53,985 bases of DNA from Ponticaulis sp. GTDB taxonomy: Bacteria; Pseudomonadota; Alphaproteobacteria; Caulobacterales; Hyphomonadaceae. The stretch spans positions 1 to 53,985 of the forward strand of contig NZUJ01000124.1 in NCBI GenBank assembly GCA_002701295.1. Direction: 5' to 3'. A model generated the notes under the pieces. It was not told the DNA's origin. It saw nothing but the letters and a program-made list of their open reading frames with translations, and did no database searches. Below are positions 1 to 8,293 of the stretch, in pieces. The stretch's first letter is position 1. The number at the start of each line of letters is the position of its first letter. The position numbers and the translations under genes are program-made.

Positions 1-132
1 TTTGTTCATTTTCAGAGACTTGATGAAGGCCTCATTCGCCGGCGTGATCGCGTGCGACAAACTCGTGCGAAACAAAGGGTCCGCAAATAATGGCTGAACA
101 TCATACTTTGTACGGGTCAAAGTTTCGGACAT
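1..132 (-). CDS. Partial CDS, unidentified, cut by left edge
   Basis: The N-terminal 44 codons of a gene that leaves the window at its left end. Translation begins MSETLTRTKYDVQPLF and stays open to base 1. The ATG at 130-132 is preceded on the minus strand by a strong purine-rich ribosome site (AGGGGGAGAC), though it sits close to the start codon. No signal peptide or membrane segment is visible in this fragment. Too little is present to name the product. It reads in the same direction as the glycosyltransferase upstream, from which it is separated by about 150 bp. Confidence 0.6.
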   Translation of the reverse strand, partial: MSETLTRTKYDVQPLFADPLFRTSLSHAITPANEAFIKSLKMNK

Positions 133-285
133 GTCTCCCCCTAGCCCAAGGCTTCACACACAGCATTACCAATAGTTCATGTTGAAATAAAACTGTTCCA
201 GCAGCAAGGCGTGGGGGGCGCATCTTGCCAGCACGCCAAATATGCTCGCAAAACCAGCATTGTGGTGCTTAGCGGCTGCGCAAAT

Positions 286-1563
286 TCAACTGACCCGCAT
301 GACGTTCTCAATAAAGCCGAGAGCTGTTGCGAGGCCACTCTCAGACCGAATGCGCTCACCCAATGCTGCAGCCGCAGACTTGATCGCATCGCTTCCGACA
401 GCATGCTCAATTGCCTCAGCCAGGTTTTCCGTTGTCAGCTTCTTCTGGGGAATACCTTTCGGCCCCACGCCAAGTGTCGCGACACGATCGGCCCAATAGG
501 GCTGATCACCCATGAAGGGCGTGATGACTGACGGTACACCAGCACGCAGCCCCGCCGCTGTCGTTCCCGCCCCGCCATGATGTACAACGCACGCCATTTG
601 CGGGAACAGCCAGTCATGCGGCGCGTGGTCTATCTGAAGAATGGTTTCCGGCAGGTCAGAAGGCTTCAGACCACCCCAACCCGTGGCGATCAGCCCGCGC
701 TGGCCTGACTTCTGAAGCGCGCTGACGGCGATCTCTGCGAGCTGTTCGGGCTTTTTCCCGGCCATCGAACCAAACCCGATATACACCGGTGGCGGACCGG
801 CCTGAAGAAAGCTCTGCAGAACCTCAGAAGGCGTCCAGTCAGCCTCATGGTCCAGGAACCAATATCCCGTCATACAATGATTGGGTCCCCAGTCGTTCGG
901 CTCGGGCACGACGTGTGGACTAACGGCCGTCATGCTTGGCAATTGCGTGCCATCCGCCAGATGAAGCGAGTCATAGACCTTGGCTTTCGGCAGGTCGTAT
1001 TTCGCACGAAGCTTTTTCAGTGGCCCTTTCAGGGCGAGCGCCGCCATTGAATTCACAAGCCAATAGGTCGCCCGATTATAGCGTCGGCCGAACGGAAGAT
1101 TCGGAAAGCCGATATGGGGCACATCGCCTGTCGGCACCATCATGGGGAATGGAAGCCCAACGACGGCAGGTACACCAAAAGCTTCGGCGACAAGCGGACC
1201 AGCTGCACCTTTCGGATGGAAGATCACCAGATCGGGTTTTGTCTCCTGTCCCGCACGCCAACCTGCCTCCAGCTGATCACGCAGCATTGGGCCAATCCGT
1301 CTGGCAAACCTCAGATTATTTCGTATGGCGTCGAGAATACTGTGCGTATTCTCGAGCATGTCCCTGCCTTCGCGCGTGTCGAGAACAGCCAATAGATCAT
1401 CGGGCACGGGGCAAAAATTCAGACCATGATCGGTGACGAAGGGCTCAAAGCGCGTCGAGGTGCACAGCGACACGTCATCGCCCCGGTTCTTCAGCGCAAC
1501 GCCAAGGGCCAGAAACGGCTGAACATCGCCGCGCGTGCCGTAGGTCAGAATGAGTATCTTCAC
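286..1563 (-). CDS. UGT/MGT-type glycosyltransferase (GT1-like)
   Basis: A 425-residue GT-B fold glycosyltransferase of the family that includes sterol, macrolide and vancomycin-aglycone glucosyltransferases. The N-terminal Rossmann half starts with KILILTYGTRGDVQPFLALG (residues 2-21), the usual opening of this family. The C-terminal donor-binding half has VVHHGGAGTTAAGLRAGVP followed by PFMGDQ (about residues 326-354), where the His-Gly-Gly-Ala-Gly-Thr loop contacts the nucleotide-sugar phosphates. Length is typical. I chose a GTG start at 1563 because AGAGAAGG lies just upstream and the family motif begins at residue 2; an in-frame start at 1638 would add 25 unlikely residues. The acceptor cannot be read from the sequence; sterols, hopanoids, carotenoids or xenobiotics are all possible. 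Confidence 0.85.
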   Translation of the reverse strand: MKILILTYGTRGDVQPFLALGVALKNRGDDVSLCTSTRFEPFVTDHGLNFCPVPDDLLAVLDTREGRDMLENTHSILDAIRNNLRFARRIGPMLRDQLEAGWRAGQETKPDLVIFHPKGAAGPLVAEAFGVPAVVGLPFPMMVPTGDVPHIGFPNLPFGRRYNRATYWLVNSMAALALKGPLKKLRAKYDLPKAKVYDSLHLADGTQLPSMTAVSPHVVPEPNDWGPNHCMTGYWFLDHEADWTPSEVLQSFLQAGPPPVYIGFGSMAGKKPEQLAEIAVSALQKSGQRGLIATGWGGLKPSDLPETILQIDHAPHDWLFPQMACVVHHGGAGTTAAGLRAGVPSVITPFMGDQPYWADRVATLGVGPKGIPQKKLTTENLAEAIEHAVGSDAIKSAAAALGERIRSESGLATALGFIENVMRVS

Positions 1564-1730
1564 CGCCAGACCTTCTCTCTTGTTATCGATCCCAGTCTGG
1601 TTCACCGACACATATCGTGTCGACGATCTCGTTATCACATTGTCTGTGCTCGTTAAATGCTGTCAAACTTAACCCGGAACAAAGATCGGCCGTCCTGAAC
1701 GCCGCAATAATATATTCTGGGAGATATCTG

Positions 1731-2741
1731 ATGAAACACATGCTTACAGGTTTTCTGGCGTGCGCCTTAACGAGCCCTGTCTTCGCTGAACCCGTGCACG
1801 TCGGCCCTCATAATTTCGTTCGGGCCGAAACCGATCGGTATATGCAGGTCGTCATCGACCGTAGCGCGCTGGGCGAAATTGCCTATCGTGATGAGCCAAC
1901 AGATCTTGGAAATCAGACGGTCATCCGGATGAATCTCGATACGCTCTATTCATCCGGTGTGTTCGACATGCAGGCTGGCCCGGTCACGGTTACGCTGCCG
2001 ACACCGGAGGATGGCAGGTATATTTCGGCTGGCGTGCTGGATCAGGACCATCTTGAAGTCGCTGTATTTCATGAAGGCACGAACACCTTCACGGCAGAAG
2101 ACGTCAATACGCGATATGCCGTGATCATCATCCGCACATTCATGAACGCTCGCGATGAGGATGACATCGCTTATGCCAACAAGCTGCAGGATCAGATCGT
2201 TGTTTCACAGGAAGACCGGGGCAGCTTCGAGGTGCCAGAATATGACGCTGCGAGCCTCGATGCCACACGGATGGCGCTGCTTCGACTGGGCGCACTATCG
2301 CGGGGCAATCTGGGTGTCCGCATGGGTACTGCTGACGAGGTCGATAAGCTGTCGCACATGATCGTGACGGCGGTCGGCTGGGGGTTGTTGCCGCCCGACG
2401 AGGCTGCCTATTTCGCTGGCCAACCTGAACCCGGCATGGAAAGCGTACCGCATGAACTGACCCTGAAAGATGTTCCGGCGGACGCGTTCTGGTCTGTCAC
2501 CATGTATAACGCCCGCGGCTTCATGGTTGAGAATGATCTCGGCGTGAATGCCATCAACAATATTAATGGTGTGGCAAATGACGACGGCAGCTATCGCCTT
2601 CAGTTTGGCGGATGTAAATCTGATACGGTGAATTGCATTCCGGTGCCGGAAGGCTGGAATTACGTTTTACGCGCCTACAAACCCGGCGAAGAGATTCTGA
2701 GTGGTGAGTGGCAACCGCCAGCACCGACGCCTGTCAGATAG
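1731..2741 (+). CDS. Exported DUF1254/DUF1214 protein
   Basis: A 336-residue exported protein. Residues 1-19 form a signal peptide ending SPVFA. The first part has the DUF1254 hallmark RMNLDTLYSSGVFD (about 66-79). The C-terminal part has the DUF1214 hallmark FWSVTMYNARGFMVEN and a conserved closing block ending in an ILSGEW-like motif. Proteins with this pair of domains are widespread in proteobacteria; their biochemical role is unknown to me. The ATG at 1731 has GGGAG eight bases upstream and is the first Met before the signal peptide; an upstream in-frame ATG at 1617 adds a non-signal extension. It runs convergently into the small gene at 2756, with only 14 bp between stop codons. Confidence 0.85.
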   Translation: MKHMLTGFLACALTSPVFAEPVHVGPHNFVRAETDRYMQVVIDRSALGEIAYRDEPTDLGNQTVIRMNLDTLYSSGVFDMQAGPVTVTLPTPEDGRYISAGVLDQDHLEVAVFHEGTNTFTAEDVNTRYAVIIIRTFMNARDEDDIAYANKLQDQIVVSQEDRGSFEVPEYDAASLDATRMALLRLGALSRGNLGVRMGTADEVDKLSHMIVTAVGWGLLPPDEAAYFAGQPEPGMESVPHELTLKDVPADAFWSVTMYNARGFMVENDLGVNAINNINGVANDDGSYRLQFGGCKSDTVNCIPVPEGWNYVLRAYKPGEEILSGEWQPPAPTPVR

Positions 2742-2755
2742 CCCCGTGCTGACTA

Positions 2756-3181
2756 TCAGGCGATTTCGACTGCAGCGAACTCCTCATACGTCATCGGATT
2801 GAAGTTTATGATGTCTGTTTGCGTACCAAACCGCTCATAGATCTCGTCGAGCACGTCCTTCCAGGCGCTCGGATGAGGACGTCCAAAAGGCAATAGCCCC
2901 TGCTCCGGTTTACACTGGAGCAGATAGGAACATTCGTCGTCAGCGCGGTCTGGATCAGGTTGGATCACACAGACAAACTTGAGTTTGTCTTTTTTGACTT
3001 CGAGTTCCCAGCCATAAAAATCGCGCTGATCAAAATAGGTGGCTTCAAATCCGAGCGCATCAAAAATCCGGCCAAGAAGCTCCAAAGGCTTTCGACCGAC
3101 TGGATGACCGCCATCTTCTTCCCAGGAGCCCGCTTCAGGCAGAGTGCTCAGAAAGGTTGAAAAGGTTTTGAGCGTTTTCAT
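2756..3181 (-). CDS. Hypothetical cytoplasmic protein, 141 aa
   Basis: A 141-residue acidic protein with no signal peptide or membrane segment. It begins MKTLKTFSTFLSTLPEAGSW and has a compact alpha/beta look with many aromatic residues (YFDQRDFYGWELEV). The ATG at 3181 follows GGGAG with good spacing; the frame is open to 3385 but that extension is Cys- and Arg-rich and unlike a protein N terminus. I do not recognise the family. It is transcribed alone, convergent with the DUF1254 gene and divergent from the exported protein at 3456. Confidence 0.65.
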   Translation of the reverse strand: MKTLKTFSTFLSTLPEAGSWEEDGGHPVGRKPLELLGRIFDALGFEATYFDQRDFYGWELEVKKDKLKFVCVIQPDPDRADDECSYLLQCKPEQGLLPFGRPHPSAWKDVLDEIYERFGTQTDIINFNPMTYEEFAAVEIA

Positions 3182-3400
3182 GGTCAACTCCCATCTGGAT
3201 AGCGACTGAACTTGTTCACAACCATGCGCGCCATAGGTGAACTGATGATAAAAACACTCTTCGGTTTTTGTTCGATCTTTCGCTTTTAATCGCCTATTTC
3301 CAATAAATCCGGCACACTTGCGGGACTGTCCCGGCACGCATCGAAGACAGCATTGCCCGAGCCTGGCTGAAGCGCGGTCGCGCACGTCGTCTTCAACCCA

Positions 3401-3444
3401 TCTTCACAGTTATTGACACTTGTTATAATAACGGAGGCGGGAGG
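3401..3444 (+). promoter_or_regulatory. Putative promoter and ribosome site for the exported protein at 3456
   Basis: A perfect -10 hexamer TATAAT lies at 3424-3429. A weak -35 candidate (TCTTCA, 3 of 6 consensus bases) sits 17 bp upstream at 3401-3406. A strong GGGAGG ribosome site at 3439-3444 follows. A small perfect palindrome, CGGGAC-T-GTCCCG, lies further upstream at 3321-3333 and could be an operator; its function is unknown. Confidence 0.4.
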
Positions 3445-3455
3445 ACCGATAACTC

Positions 3456-4796
3456 ATGAAAAACCTGGTCATGCACGCAACTCGTTTCGCTGGTCTGATT
3501 TTGACAGGCGGGCTTTTCTGCACCGCGCCTGCAATGGCTGACTGGCATCGGTCTTTCGTCGTGGAATGGCATGAGCCTGCATTCTATCATGGCGGTGCAG
3601 AGGGTGTGACCGAGCCGGGAACCGACTGCCCGGCGGGCACAAACCCCGAGCTGAGCTGGCCAGACGTTCTCGGCAAATCAGGGTATTCCGATCAGGAAAT
3701 CGAATATCTGATGACGCCAACCCACCCGTTCCGACTGCCAAATATGGGGCAGAACCAATACGCCTATCGGGGTGAAGGTCGGGCCAACATCTACATGGAG
3801 CCCTGGACCTATCCTGATACGGGCCTGACACCGGTCACAGGCACGATCGGCGAAGGTCTCGACCTTGATGGCGATACGTCAAACGGCTTCGTCAGCCCGG
3901 ATGGGGAAACGGGCATCGATAATGAAACCTATCATACGCTCGGTTGCTGGCATGCTTATCGCGGCCCGGTGCGCGGTTCCATGACGGCCATGAGCCATAA
4001 CGACCATATGCGTGAAGGTGCCTATTCCATTCTGATCGTTGTGTCTGGCAAGGGTGATGACCCAATGAACGACGACAACGTTCAGGTTGGCTTTTATGAC
4101 GGGCGCGATGCTCTGGTGAAAGATGCACGCGGAAACATTGCAAAGGATTATTCCTTCATCATTGCGCCTCATGCGAAGTATGAGACGATTTTTGACGCTC
4201 GAACCGTGAATGGCGAGGTCATTTCCAAGACTCCCGTCGAGGCGATGTGGATGCAGGATCACGGCTACACAACGGAGCTGGAACTGCTGCGGGCACAGCT
4301 GCGGTTTTCGATGAATGACGACGGCACCCTCACCGGCTATCTGGCGGGATACCGCCCCTGGTACCCCCTCTATATGGCCTGGGTGCATGCGCGCGGCACA
4401 GTCATGGAGGCGATCACCTGGGTGGAATTACCATCTGTCTGGTATGCGCTCAAACGCAATGCCGATTACAGCCCGGACGGCGCAGATGGTGAGAGAACTC
4501 ATATTTCCTACGCCATGCGGATTACGGCTATTCCAGCCTATGTGATGGTTCCCGACGCCAGCGAAGAAGCCACCGATCTGGTACTGTATACAGATCAGGC
4601 CCCACCTTATGAGCTGCGCCCGCACCCGTTTCTGCGCTTCACCAATGGCGAAGGCGTGGTTGAGGATCGCGATGGCGTACTGCTTGCGGGCCCGAATGCG
4701 GTGATCCCTCCACCCAACGTGACTCGGGAAAAGTTGAAACAACAGCGCCGAACTCAGGAAGCCTCATTTTCAGCAAGATCCAATGGCGGGCAATAG
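3456..4796 (+). CDS. Exported protein of unknown function, 446 aa
   Basis: A 446-residue protein with a clear Sec signal peptide (residues 1-28, ending APAMA before DWHRSF). The mature part is rich in Trp, Tyr, His and Gly and has an Asp-rich stretch LDLDGDTSNGF (about 138-148) that could bind calcium. There are few cysteines, no membrane segment after the signal and no lipobox. The C-terminal 40 residues are polar and probably disordered. I cannot assign a family. The start is fixed by the signal peptide and a strong GGGAGG site. It ends 6 bp from the stop of the convergent XRE regulator gene. Confidence 0.75.
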   Translation: MKNLVMHATRFAGLILTGGLFCTAPAMADWHRSFVVEWHEPAFYHGGAEGVTEPGTDCPAGTNPELSWPDVLGKSGYSDQEIEYLMTPTHPFRLPNMGQNQYAYRGEGRANIYMEPWTYPDTGLTPVTGTIGEGLDLDGDTSNGFVSPDGETGIDNETYHTLGCWHAYRGPVRGSMTAMSHNDHMREGAYSILIVVSGKGDDPMNDDNVQVGFYDGRDALVKDARGNIAKDYSFIIAPHAKYETIFDARTVNGEVISKTPVEAMWMQDHGYTTELELLRAQLRFSMNDDGTLTGYLAGYRPWYPLYMAWVHARGTVMEAITWVELPSVWYALKRNADYSPDGADGERTHISYAMRITAIPAYVMVPDASEEATDLVLYTDQAPPYELRPHPFLRFTNGEGVVEDRDGVLLAGPNAVIPPPNVTREKLKQQRRTQEASFSARSNGGQ

Positions 4797-4802
4797 CTGG
4801 CG

Positions 4803-5258
4803 TCAAAGAACAAGCTCTTGTTCTTCCTCATACCTCAGGGCCAGCCAGACGATTGCCACCGTCGCCGCATGCGACACAAGGCCGACAGTCCACCAGAGCG
4901 TTGGCCACTTCATCACCCACCAACCTGACCCCAGACTGATTGCAGCGAACACCGCCATGCCAAGGACCCAGCTGGCCAGGTGGATCCAGAAGGACAGCTG
5001 AAGCGCCGCATTCGTTTTCGCGTTTTTACGCTGAACGATGTCGACCGCTTCGCGTTCGGGGTCGACATACAGCGCAGACACATCCACCTGATAGGCGCTG
5101 GCGAGCGCTTTCAAGGAGTCAGACGAGGCCTGCCCGCCTGTTTCAATGCGCTGAATTGTCCGAAGGCCCACGCCGGCCAACTCAGCCAGATGTTCCTGAG
5201 ACCAGTGACGCTCCTCGCGCCAACGCTTCAGCTTCGCACTATCGGTTTTAAGTGACAT
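4803..5258 (-). CDS. XRE-family regulator with a C-terminal 2TM membrane domain
   Basis: A 151-residue DNA-binding protein. Residues about 8-62 are a helix-turn-helix of the XRE/Cro type (REERHWSQEHLAELAGVGLRTIQRIE). Two hydrophobic helices follow (about 84-106 and 115-138), Trp-rich, resembling the 2TM domain often attached to such regulators. It would therefore work at the inner membrane. The ATG at 5258 follows AAGGGGAAT; the frame is open to 5363 but that stretch is not protein-like. The last nine codons lie in a 20-bp near-perfect palindrome at 4806-4825 (arms AAGAACAAG / CTTGTTCTT) without a T-run. It is divergent from the flavin reductase at 5448, which it might regulate. Confidence 0.85.
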   Translation of the reverse strand: MSLKTDSAKLKRWREERHWSQEHLAELAGVGLRTIQRIETGGQASSDSLKALASAYQVDVSALYVDPEREAVDIVQRKNAKTNAALQLSFWIHLASWVLGMAVFAAISLGSGWWVMKWPTLWWTVGLVSHAATVAIVWLALRYEEEQELVL

Positions 5259-5447
5259 GTTATTCCCCTTGGAAAAACGATTACAGAGTTTCCTCAGAAT
5301 GCGCAAAGTGGGACTCTCAGCCCACGCCAGCATGCCGCCACTACCCCGCCAGTTCGCCGCCAATGCGCGTGATAACAGGTTTGAAACCGGCCCCGTCGCC
5401 CTATATGAGCCTCGTTGCCAAACAACTCATCAATTCAAGGTTCGCGC

Positions 5448-6083
5448 ATGACTTCGACGACAGACACTCAGCATTTCTACGAACCGAAAAACGGACACGG
5501 TCTGCCGCATGACCCGTTCAACGCAATTATCGGCCCGCGCCCGATTGGCTGGATCGGCTCGCAGAGCGCGGACGGTATTCCGAACCTCGCGCCCTACAGC
5601 TTCTTCAACGCTTTCAACTACACCCCGCCCATTATCGGTTTTGCGAGCGTGGCCAGCAAGAAAGACAGCCTCACCAATATCGAAGCAACGGGTGAGTTCA
5701 CCTGGAACCTTGTCACGCGCGAGCTGGCCGAGGCGATGAACGAGAGCTGCGCCATGGTGCCGCCAGAGGTGAATGAGTTCGAGCGCGCACAGCTGAAGCA
5801 AGGCCCTTCCAACCTGATCAATGCCCCACGAGTGGCCGCGAGCCCCGTGTCGTTTGAATGCAAGCTCACCCAGATCGTTCAGCTCACCAACCATGAAGGC
5901 CAGCAAGTGCCAAGCTGGGTTGTTTTCGGTGAAGTTGTCGGCGTGCATATCGCGCAATCGGCATTGCAGGATGGCATTTACGACCCGGCTCGCACCCGCA
6001 CAATTCTCCGCGCCGGTGGCCCGGCGAGCTATTACGAGATTACCCCTGAAACCCGGTTCGAGATGTTCCGCCCAAAAGTGTGA
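5448..6083 (+). CDS. Flavin reductase-like domain protein (DIM6/NTAB type)
   Basis: A 211-residue cytoplasmic protein with the FMN-binding split-barrel fold. The family signature is at residues 28-55 (IGPRPIGWIGSQSADGIPNLAPYSFFNAF region), followed by PPIIGFAS and the SLTNIEATGEFTWNLV block. Such proteins reduce flavin with NAD(P)H or bind FMN for small-molecule redox chemistry; the partner is not apparent here. The ATG at 5448 with AAGG seven bases upstream is preferred to one at 5415. An AEC permease follows in the same direction after about 85 bp. Confidence 0.85.
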   Translation: MTSTTDTQHFYEPKNGHGLPHDPFNAIIGPRPIGWIGSQSADGIPNLAPYSFFNAFNYTPPIIGFASVASKKDSLTNIEATGEFTWNLVTRELAEAMNESCAMVPPEVNEFERAQLKQGPSNLINAPRVAASPVSFECKLTQIVQLTNHEGQQVPSWVVFGEVVGVHIAQSALQDGIYDPARTRTILRAGGPASYYEITPETRFEMFRPKV

Positions 6084-6168
6084 CGACATCCGGCATAGCA
6101 GGCATGCAAGGTCAGCGAAAAGTCGCAGCTGACAGCGTGGTGGAGTTGCCCTAGACAACTCAGCACAC

Positions 6169-7116
6169 ATGCTATCCACATTCCTCATTGTTCTCCCGAT
6201 ATTCGCGCTGATCTTCGTTGGCTGGATGGCCAGACGAACGGGCGCGCTCGGGCCTGCTGCAACGCGGGAAGTGAACCGTCTTGTGGTCTTTCTCGCCCTG
6301 CCCGCGCTCCTGTTCGACATTGTTGCCAATGCGACGCCAGAGGAAATCTGGCAGCCAGGCTTCATCATGGCGTTTGGCGGCGGTTGCGCGATCATCCTGA
6401 TCCTCACCATTGTCATTCGCGGCTTTCAAGGCGTGAAGATGGAGACCTCAGCCATTGAAGCGCTGAATGCGGGCTATGCGAATACCGCCTATATGGGCTT
6501 TCCGCTAATGCTGAGCGTCGGCGGTGAACCGGGGCTGAAGCTAGCCCTGATCGCCAGCATCATTACGGTCTGTATCGCTTTTGCCATCGCCATCATGCTG
6601 ATCGAGCTGAGCAAACAATCCGGCGTCGGCATTGGCCGCGCCATGCTGAAATCCGCCAAAGCCATTTCGACCAACCCGATCGTGATTGCGCCGACCCTAG
6701 GCGCAATTGTCCTCGTGTCAGGCTTTGGCGTTCCGAAACCTGCACAGGTTTTCCTCGACCTTCTGGGCGCAGTCGCCTCACCCTGCGCCCTGATCGCGCT
6801 TGGCCTCTTCCTCGCCGATGCGGGGGAAAGCGGCGAGGCGCCTCAGTCGAAACGCACGCTCGCCGCGCTTTCAGTTCTCAAACTGGCGGTTCAGCCACTC
6901 ATCACCTGGGTGATTGCCGGGCCGATTTTAGGCCTCTCACCCTTTCTGGTGAGTTCCGCTGTCCTGATCGCGGCCCTGCCGACCGGCACCGGCCCCTTCA
7001 TGCTGGCAGAGTTTTACGGGAATGGCCGCCGCCTCACCGCGCATGTCGTGCTGATCACGACACTGATTTCTGTGGTGAGTACGGCTGTGCTGATCCGGAT
7101 GCTGGCGTTCGTATAA
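6169..7116 (+). CDS. AEC-family (auxin efflux carrier-like) transporter
   Basis: A 315-residue inner-membrane protein with about ten hydrophobic helices. It begins MLSTFLIVLPIFALIFVGWMARRTG, the usual opening of bacterial AEC permeases such as malonate transporter MdcF, and has the central break with Asn and Pro residues (STNPIVIAPTLGAIV, about 165-179) between two five-helix halves. Substrate is probably a small organic anion; it cannot be read from the sequence. It shares direction with the preceding flavin reductase and could be co-transcribed with it. The ribosome site is weak. Confidence 0.85.
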   Translation: MLSTFLIVLPIFALIFVGWMARRTGALGPAATREVNRLVVFLALPALLFDIVANATPEEIWQPGFIMAFGGGCAIILILTIVIRGFQGVKMETSAIEALNAGYANTAYMGFPLMLSVGGEPGLKLALIASIITVCIAFAIAIMLIELSKQSGVGIGRAMLKSAKAISTNPIVIAPTLGAIVLVSGFGVPKPAQVFLDLLGAVASPCALIALGLFLADAGESGEAPQSKRTLAALSVLKLAVQPLITWVIAGPILGLSPFLVSSAVLIAALPTGTGPFMLAEFYGNGRRLTAHVVLITTLISVVSTAVLIRMLAFV

Positions 7117-7230
7117 CCCGGAAAAGCTGTATCACCGGCAGGGGTAGATGCGGGTGTGCCGCCGCAGAGGAAAGCTCTGCCGCGCAAGTGCATGATGGGG
7201 AAGTGATTGGTGAGTGATTTCTTGGGCGGG

Positions 7231-7791
7231 TTATCCCGTCAACCTGATCTCTGGTGTGCTGACACACAGGCCTTCACCAAATGGCGGAGGCCAGAGCGGC
7301 GCATGCCCGATGGCAAACAGCGAGCAGTTTACAACAGAGACTACGCCCCTCCAATAGATCGGGGTACGGCCCGGTTTGGGCAAGACAAGCGTGAGAGCAC
7401 ACAGAATGATGACCGCCAACCTCGCCGCGAGCGCGTCGGCCCGGTCAAACTGTTCTTTCAGACTGTTCACGCGCGCAATGAAGTGAGCGGGCGAGGCAGC
7501 CTCGACGTCGATCTGAGGTGCTCGGATCTGCCGTGCGTTGTGAGGTAATCTCATGGCGCAAGCGGCATCGGTCAATCCAGCGCATTCGAGCTGTTCGGCG
7601 GCTCGCATACGAACGAAGGCGGGAACTATCCCATCCGCGGAGGCGACCATATAGGCGATGTCTGTGGGAACGACCTCTCCCGAGGCTTCCAGGCGCAGGA
7701 GACAAGACAGCAGCCGCGACAGAAACAGCCTGATCACCTGGCCGGGGCCAAGCAATGCATACGGGTTATCTGAAGCGGGCGCGTGAAACAT
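7231..7791 (-). CDS. Hypothetical protein, 186 aa
   Basis: A 186-residue open frame starting MFHAPASDNPYALLGPG. It has an Ala/Leu/Arg-rich body and one moderately hydrophobic stretch near residues 140-155 (AARLAVIILCALTLVLP). I do not recognise it. The frame is open further upstream to 7932, but that part is translated from the repeat-rich intergenic DNA, so the ATG at 7791 is preferred; no good ribosome site is visible. The C-terminal 35 residues look unlike a conserved domain. It may be lineage-specific, or not a gene at all. Confidence 0.4.
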   Translation of the reverse strand: MFHAPASDNPYALLGPGQVIRLFLSRLLSCLLRLEASGEVVPTDIAYMVASADGIVPAFVRMRAAEQLECAGLTDAACAMRLPHNARQIRAPQIDVEAASPAHFIARVNSLKEQFDRADALAARLAVIILCALTLVLPKPGRTPIYWRGVVSVVNCSLFAIGHAPLWPPPFGEGLCVSTPEIRLTG

Positions 7792-7887
7792 GCTTCGAGT
7801 ATGCGGTGGACGCAGCGATGTGGGATAAATTTTGGGTGGGTTGCCAACCCATTGAATAACCGTAGCGTGTGATTGAGAGCGGAGCAG

Positions 7888-7926
7888 CCTTGAGCCTGCC
7901 TCATGTGAGCGAAGCGATACGGAGGC
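7888..7926. repeat. Palindromic repeat, copy 1
   Basis: Begins CCTTGAGCCTGCCTCAT and closes with GGAGGC. The ends GCCTC (7898-7902) and GAGGC (7922-7926) are complementary. It matches the element at 8054-8096 over most of its length (shared CCTTGAGCC, CTCAT, GCGAAGCGA), with a compensating base change in the stem. Confidence 0.5.
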
Positions 7927-7947
7927 CAACAAGGACGCCGCCCGTTA

Positions 7948-7987
7948 TGTCATCCCGGAATGGACGAAGGACATGTCCGGGATGACA
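7948..7987. repeat. 12-bp perfect inverted repeat
   Basis: TGTCATCCCGGA (7948-7959) and TCCGGGATGACA (7976-7987) around a 16-bp centre. No T-run follows on either strand, so it is not an intrinsic terminator. Elements carrying the GTCATCCCGG core are common dispersed palindromes in alphaproteobacterial genomes, so this is most likely a REP-like repeat. Confidence 0.6.
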
Positions 7988-8053
7988 ATTGAAGGTAATT
8001 TTCAGAGCTTAGGATCGGTGCGCGAATTGTAGGGTGTCACTAAGCCGGAACAA

Positions 8054-8096
8054 CCTTGAGCCCGTCTCATCGCGAAAGCGAAGCGAAGCGGGAGAC
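8054..8096. repeat. Palindromic repeat, copy 2
   Basis: Begins CCTTGAGCCCGTCTCAT and ends GGGAGAC. GTCTC (8064-8068) pairs with GAGAC (8092-8096), with an inner CGC-GAAA-GCG hairpin. Relative to copy 1 at 7888-7926, the stem pair C-G has become T-A, so pairing is kept. Confidence 0.5.
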
Positions 8097-8168
8097 AAAG
8101 CAAGCATTCCCGGCGCAGTGCACCAGCAAGAACCACGCGAAGCGACCGTTTAATCATGAAGTTTCTCT

Positions 8169-8193
8169 GGTGCATTGCTTCGCGGAATGCACC
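8169..8193. repeat. Hairpin-forming inverted repeat
   Basis: GGTGCATT (8169-8176) and AATGCACC (8186-8193) are perfectly complementary around a 9-bp loop GCTTCGCGG. A related but degraded sequence ending GCAGTGCACC lies at about 8115-8124. Probably another dispersed palindromic element. Confidence 0.45.
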
Positions 8194-8293
8194 CTACCCG
8201 ATGCACAGCATCGGATTGCTGGCGCACTTCGTTCCTCAGTACGCCCTACAGCGAAACAAGGTTTCGCAAGCCACTTCGAAAACCGGTCTTGCT

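Larger units (their letters stand above)
7792..8293. other. Repeat-rich intergenic region
   Basis: About 500 bp between the two poorly conserved genes. I see no credible coding frame. It holds at least four palindromic elements, listed separately (7888-7926, 7948-7987, 8054-8096, 8169-8193), plus a short hairpin GCGAAAC-AAG-GTTTCGC at 8251-8267. The density of inverted repeats is far above the rest of the window. Confidence 0.6.

Noticed and set aside
936-1436. Long open frame on the plus strand inside the glycosyltransferase gene
   Set aside because: It is antisense to a gene with clear family motifs and its translation has no recognisable domain or ribosome site.
3413-3429. TTGACA at 3413 paired with TATAAT at 3424 as a promoter
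   Set aside because: The two hexamers are only five bases apart, far too close for a -35/-10 pair, so only the TATAAT was kept.
4806-4825. 20-bp palindrome as a bidirectional terminator
   Set aside because: It has no T-run on either strand and lies within the coding region of the XRE gene.
5430-6416. 328-codon open frame on the minus strand
   Set aside because: It lies opposite the flavin reductase and the start of the AEC permease, both of which have family motifs.
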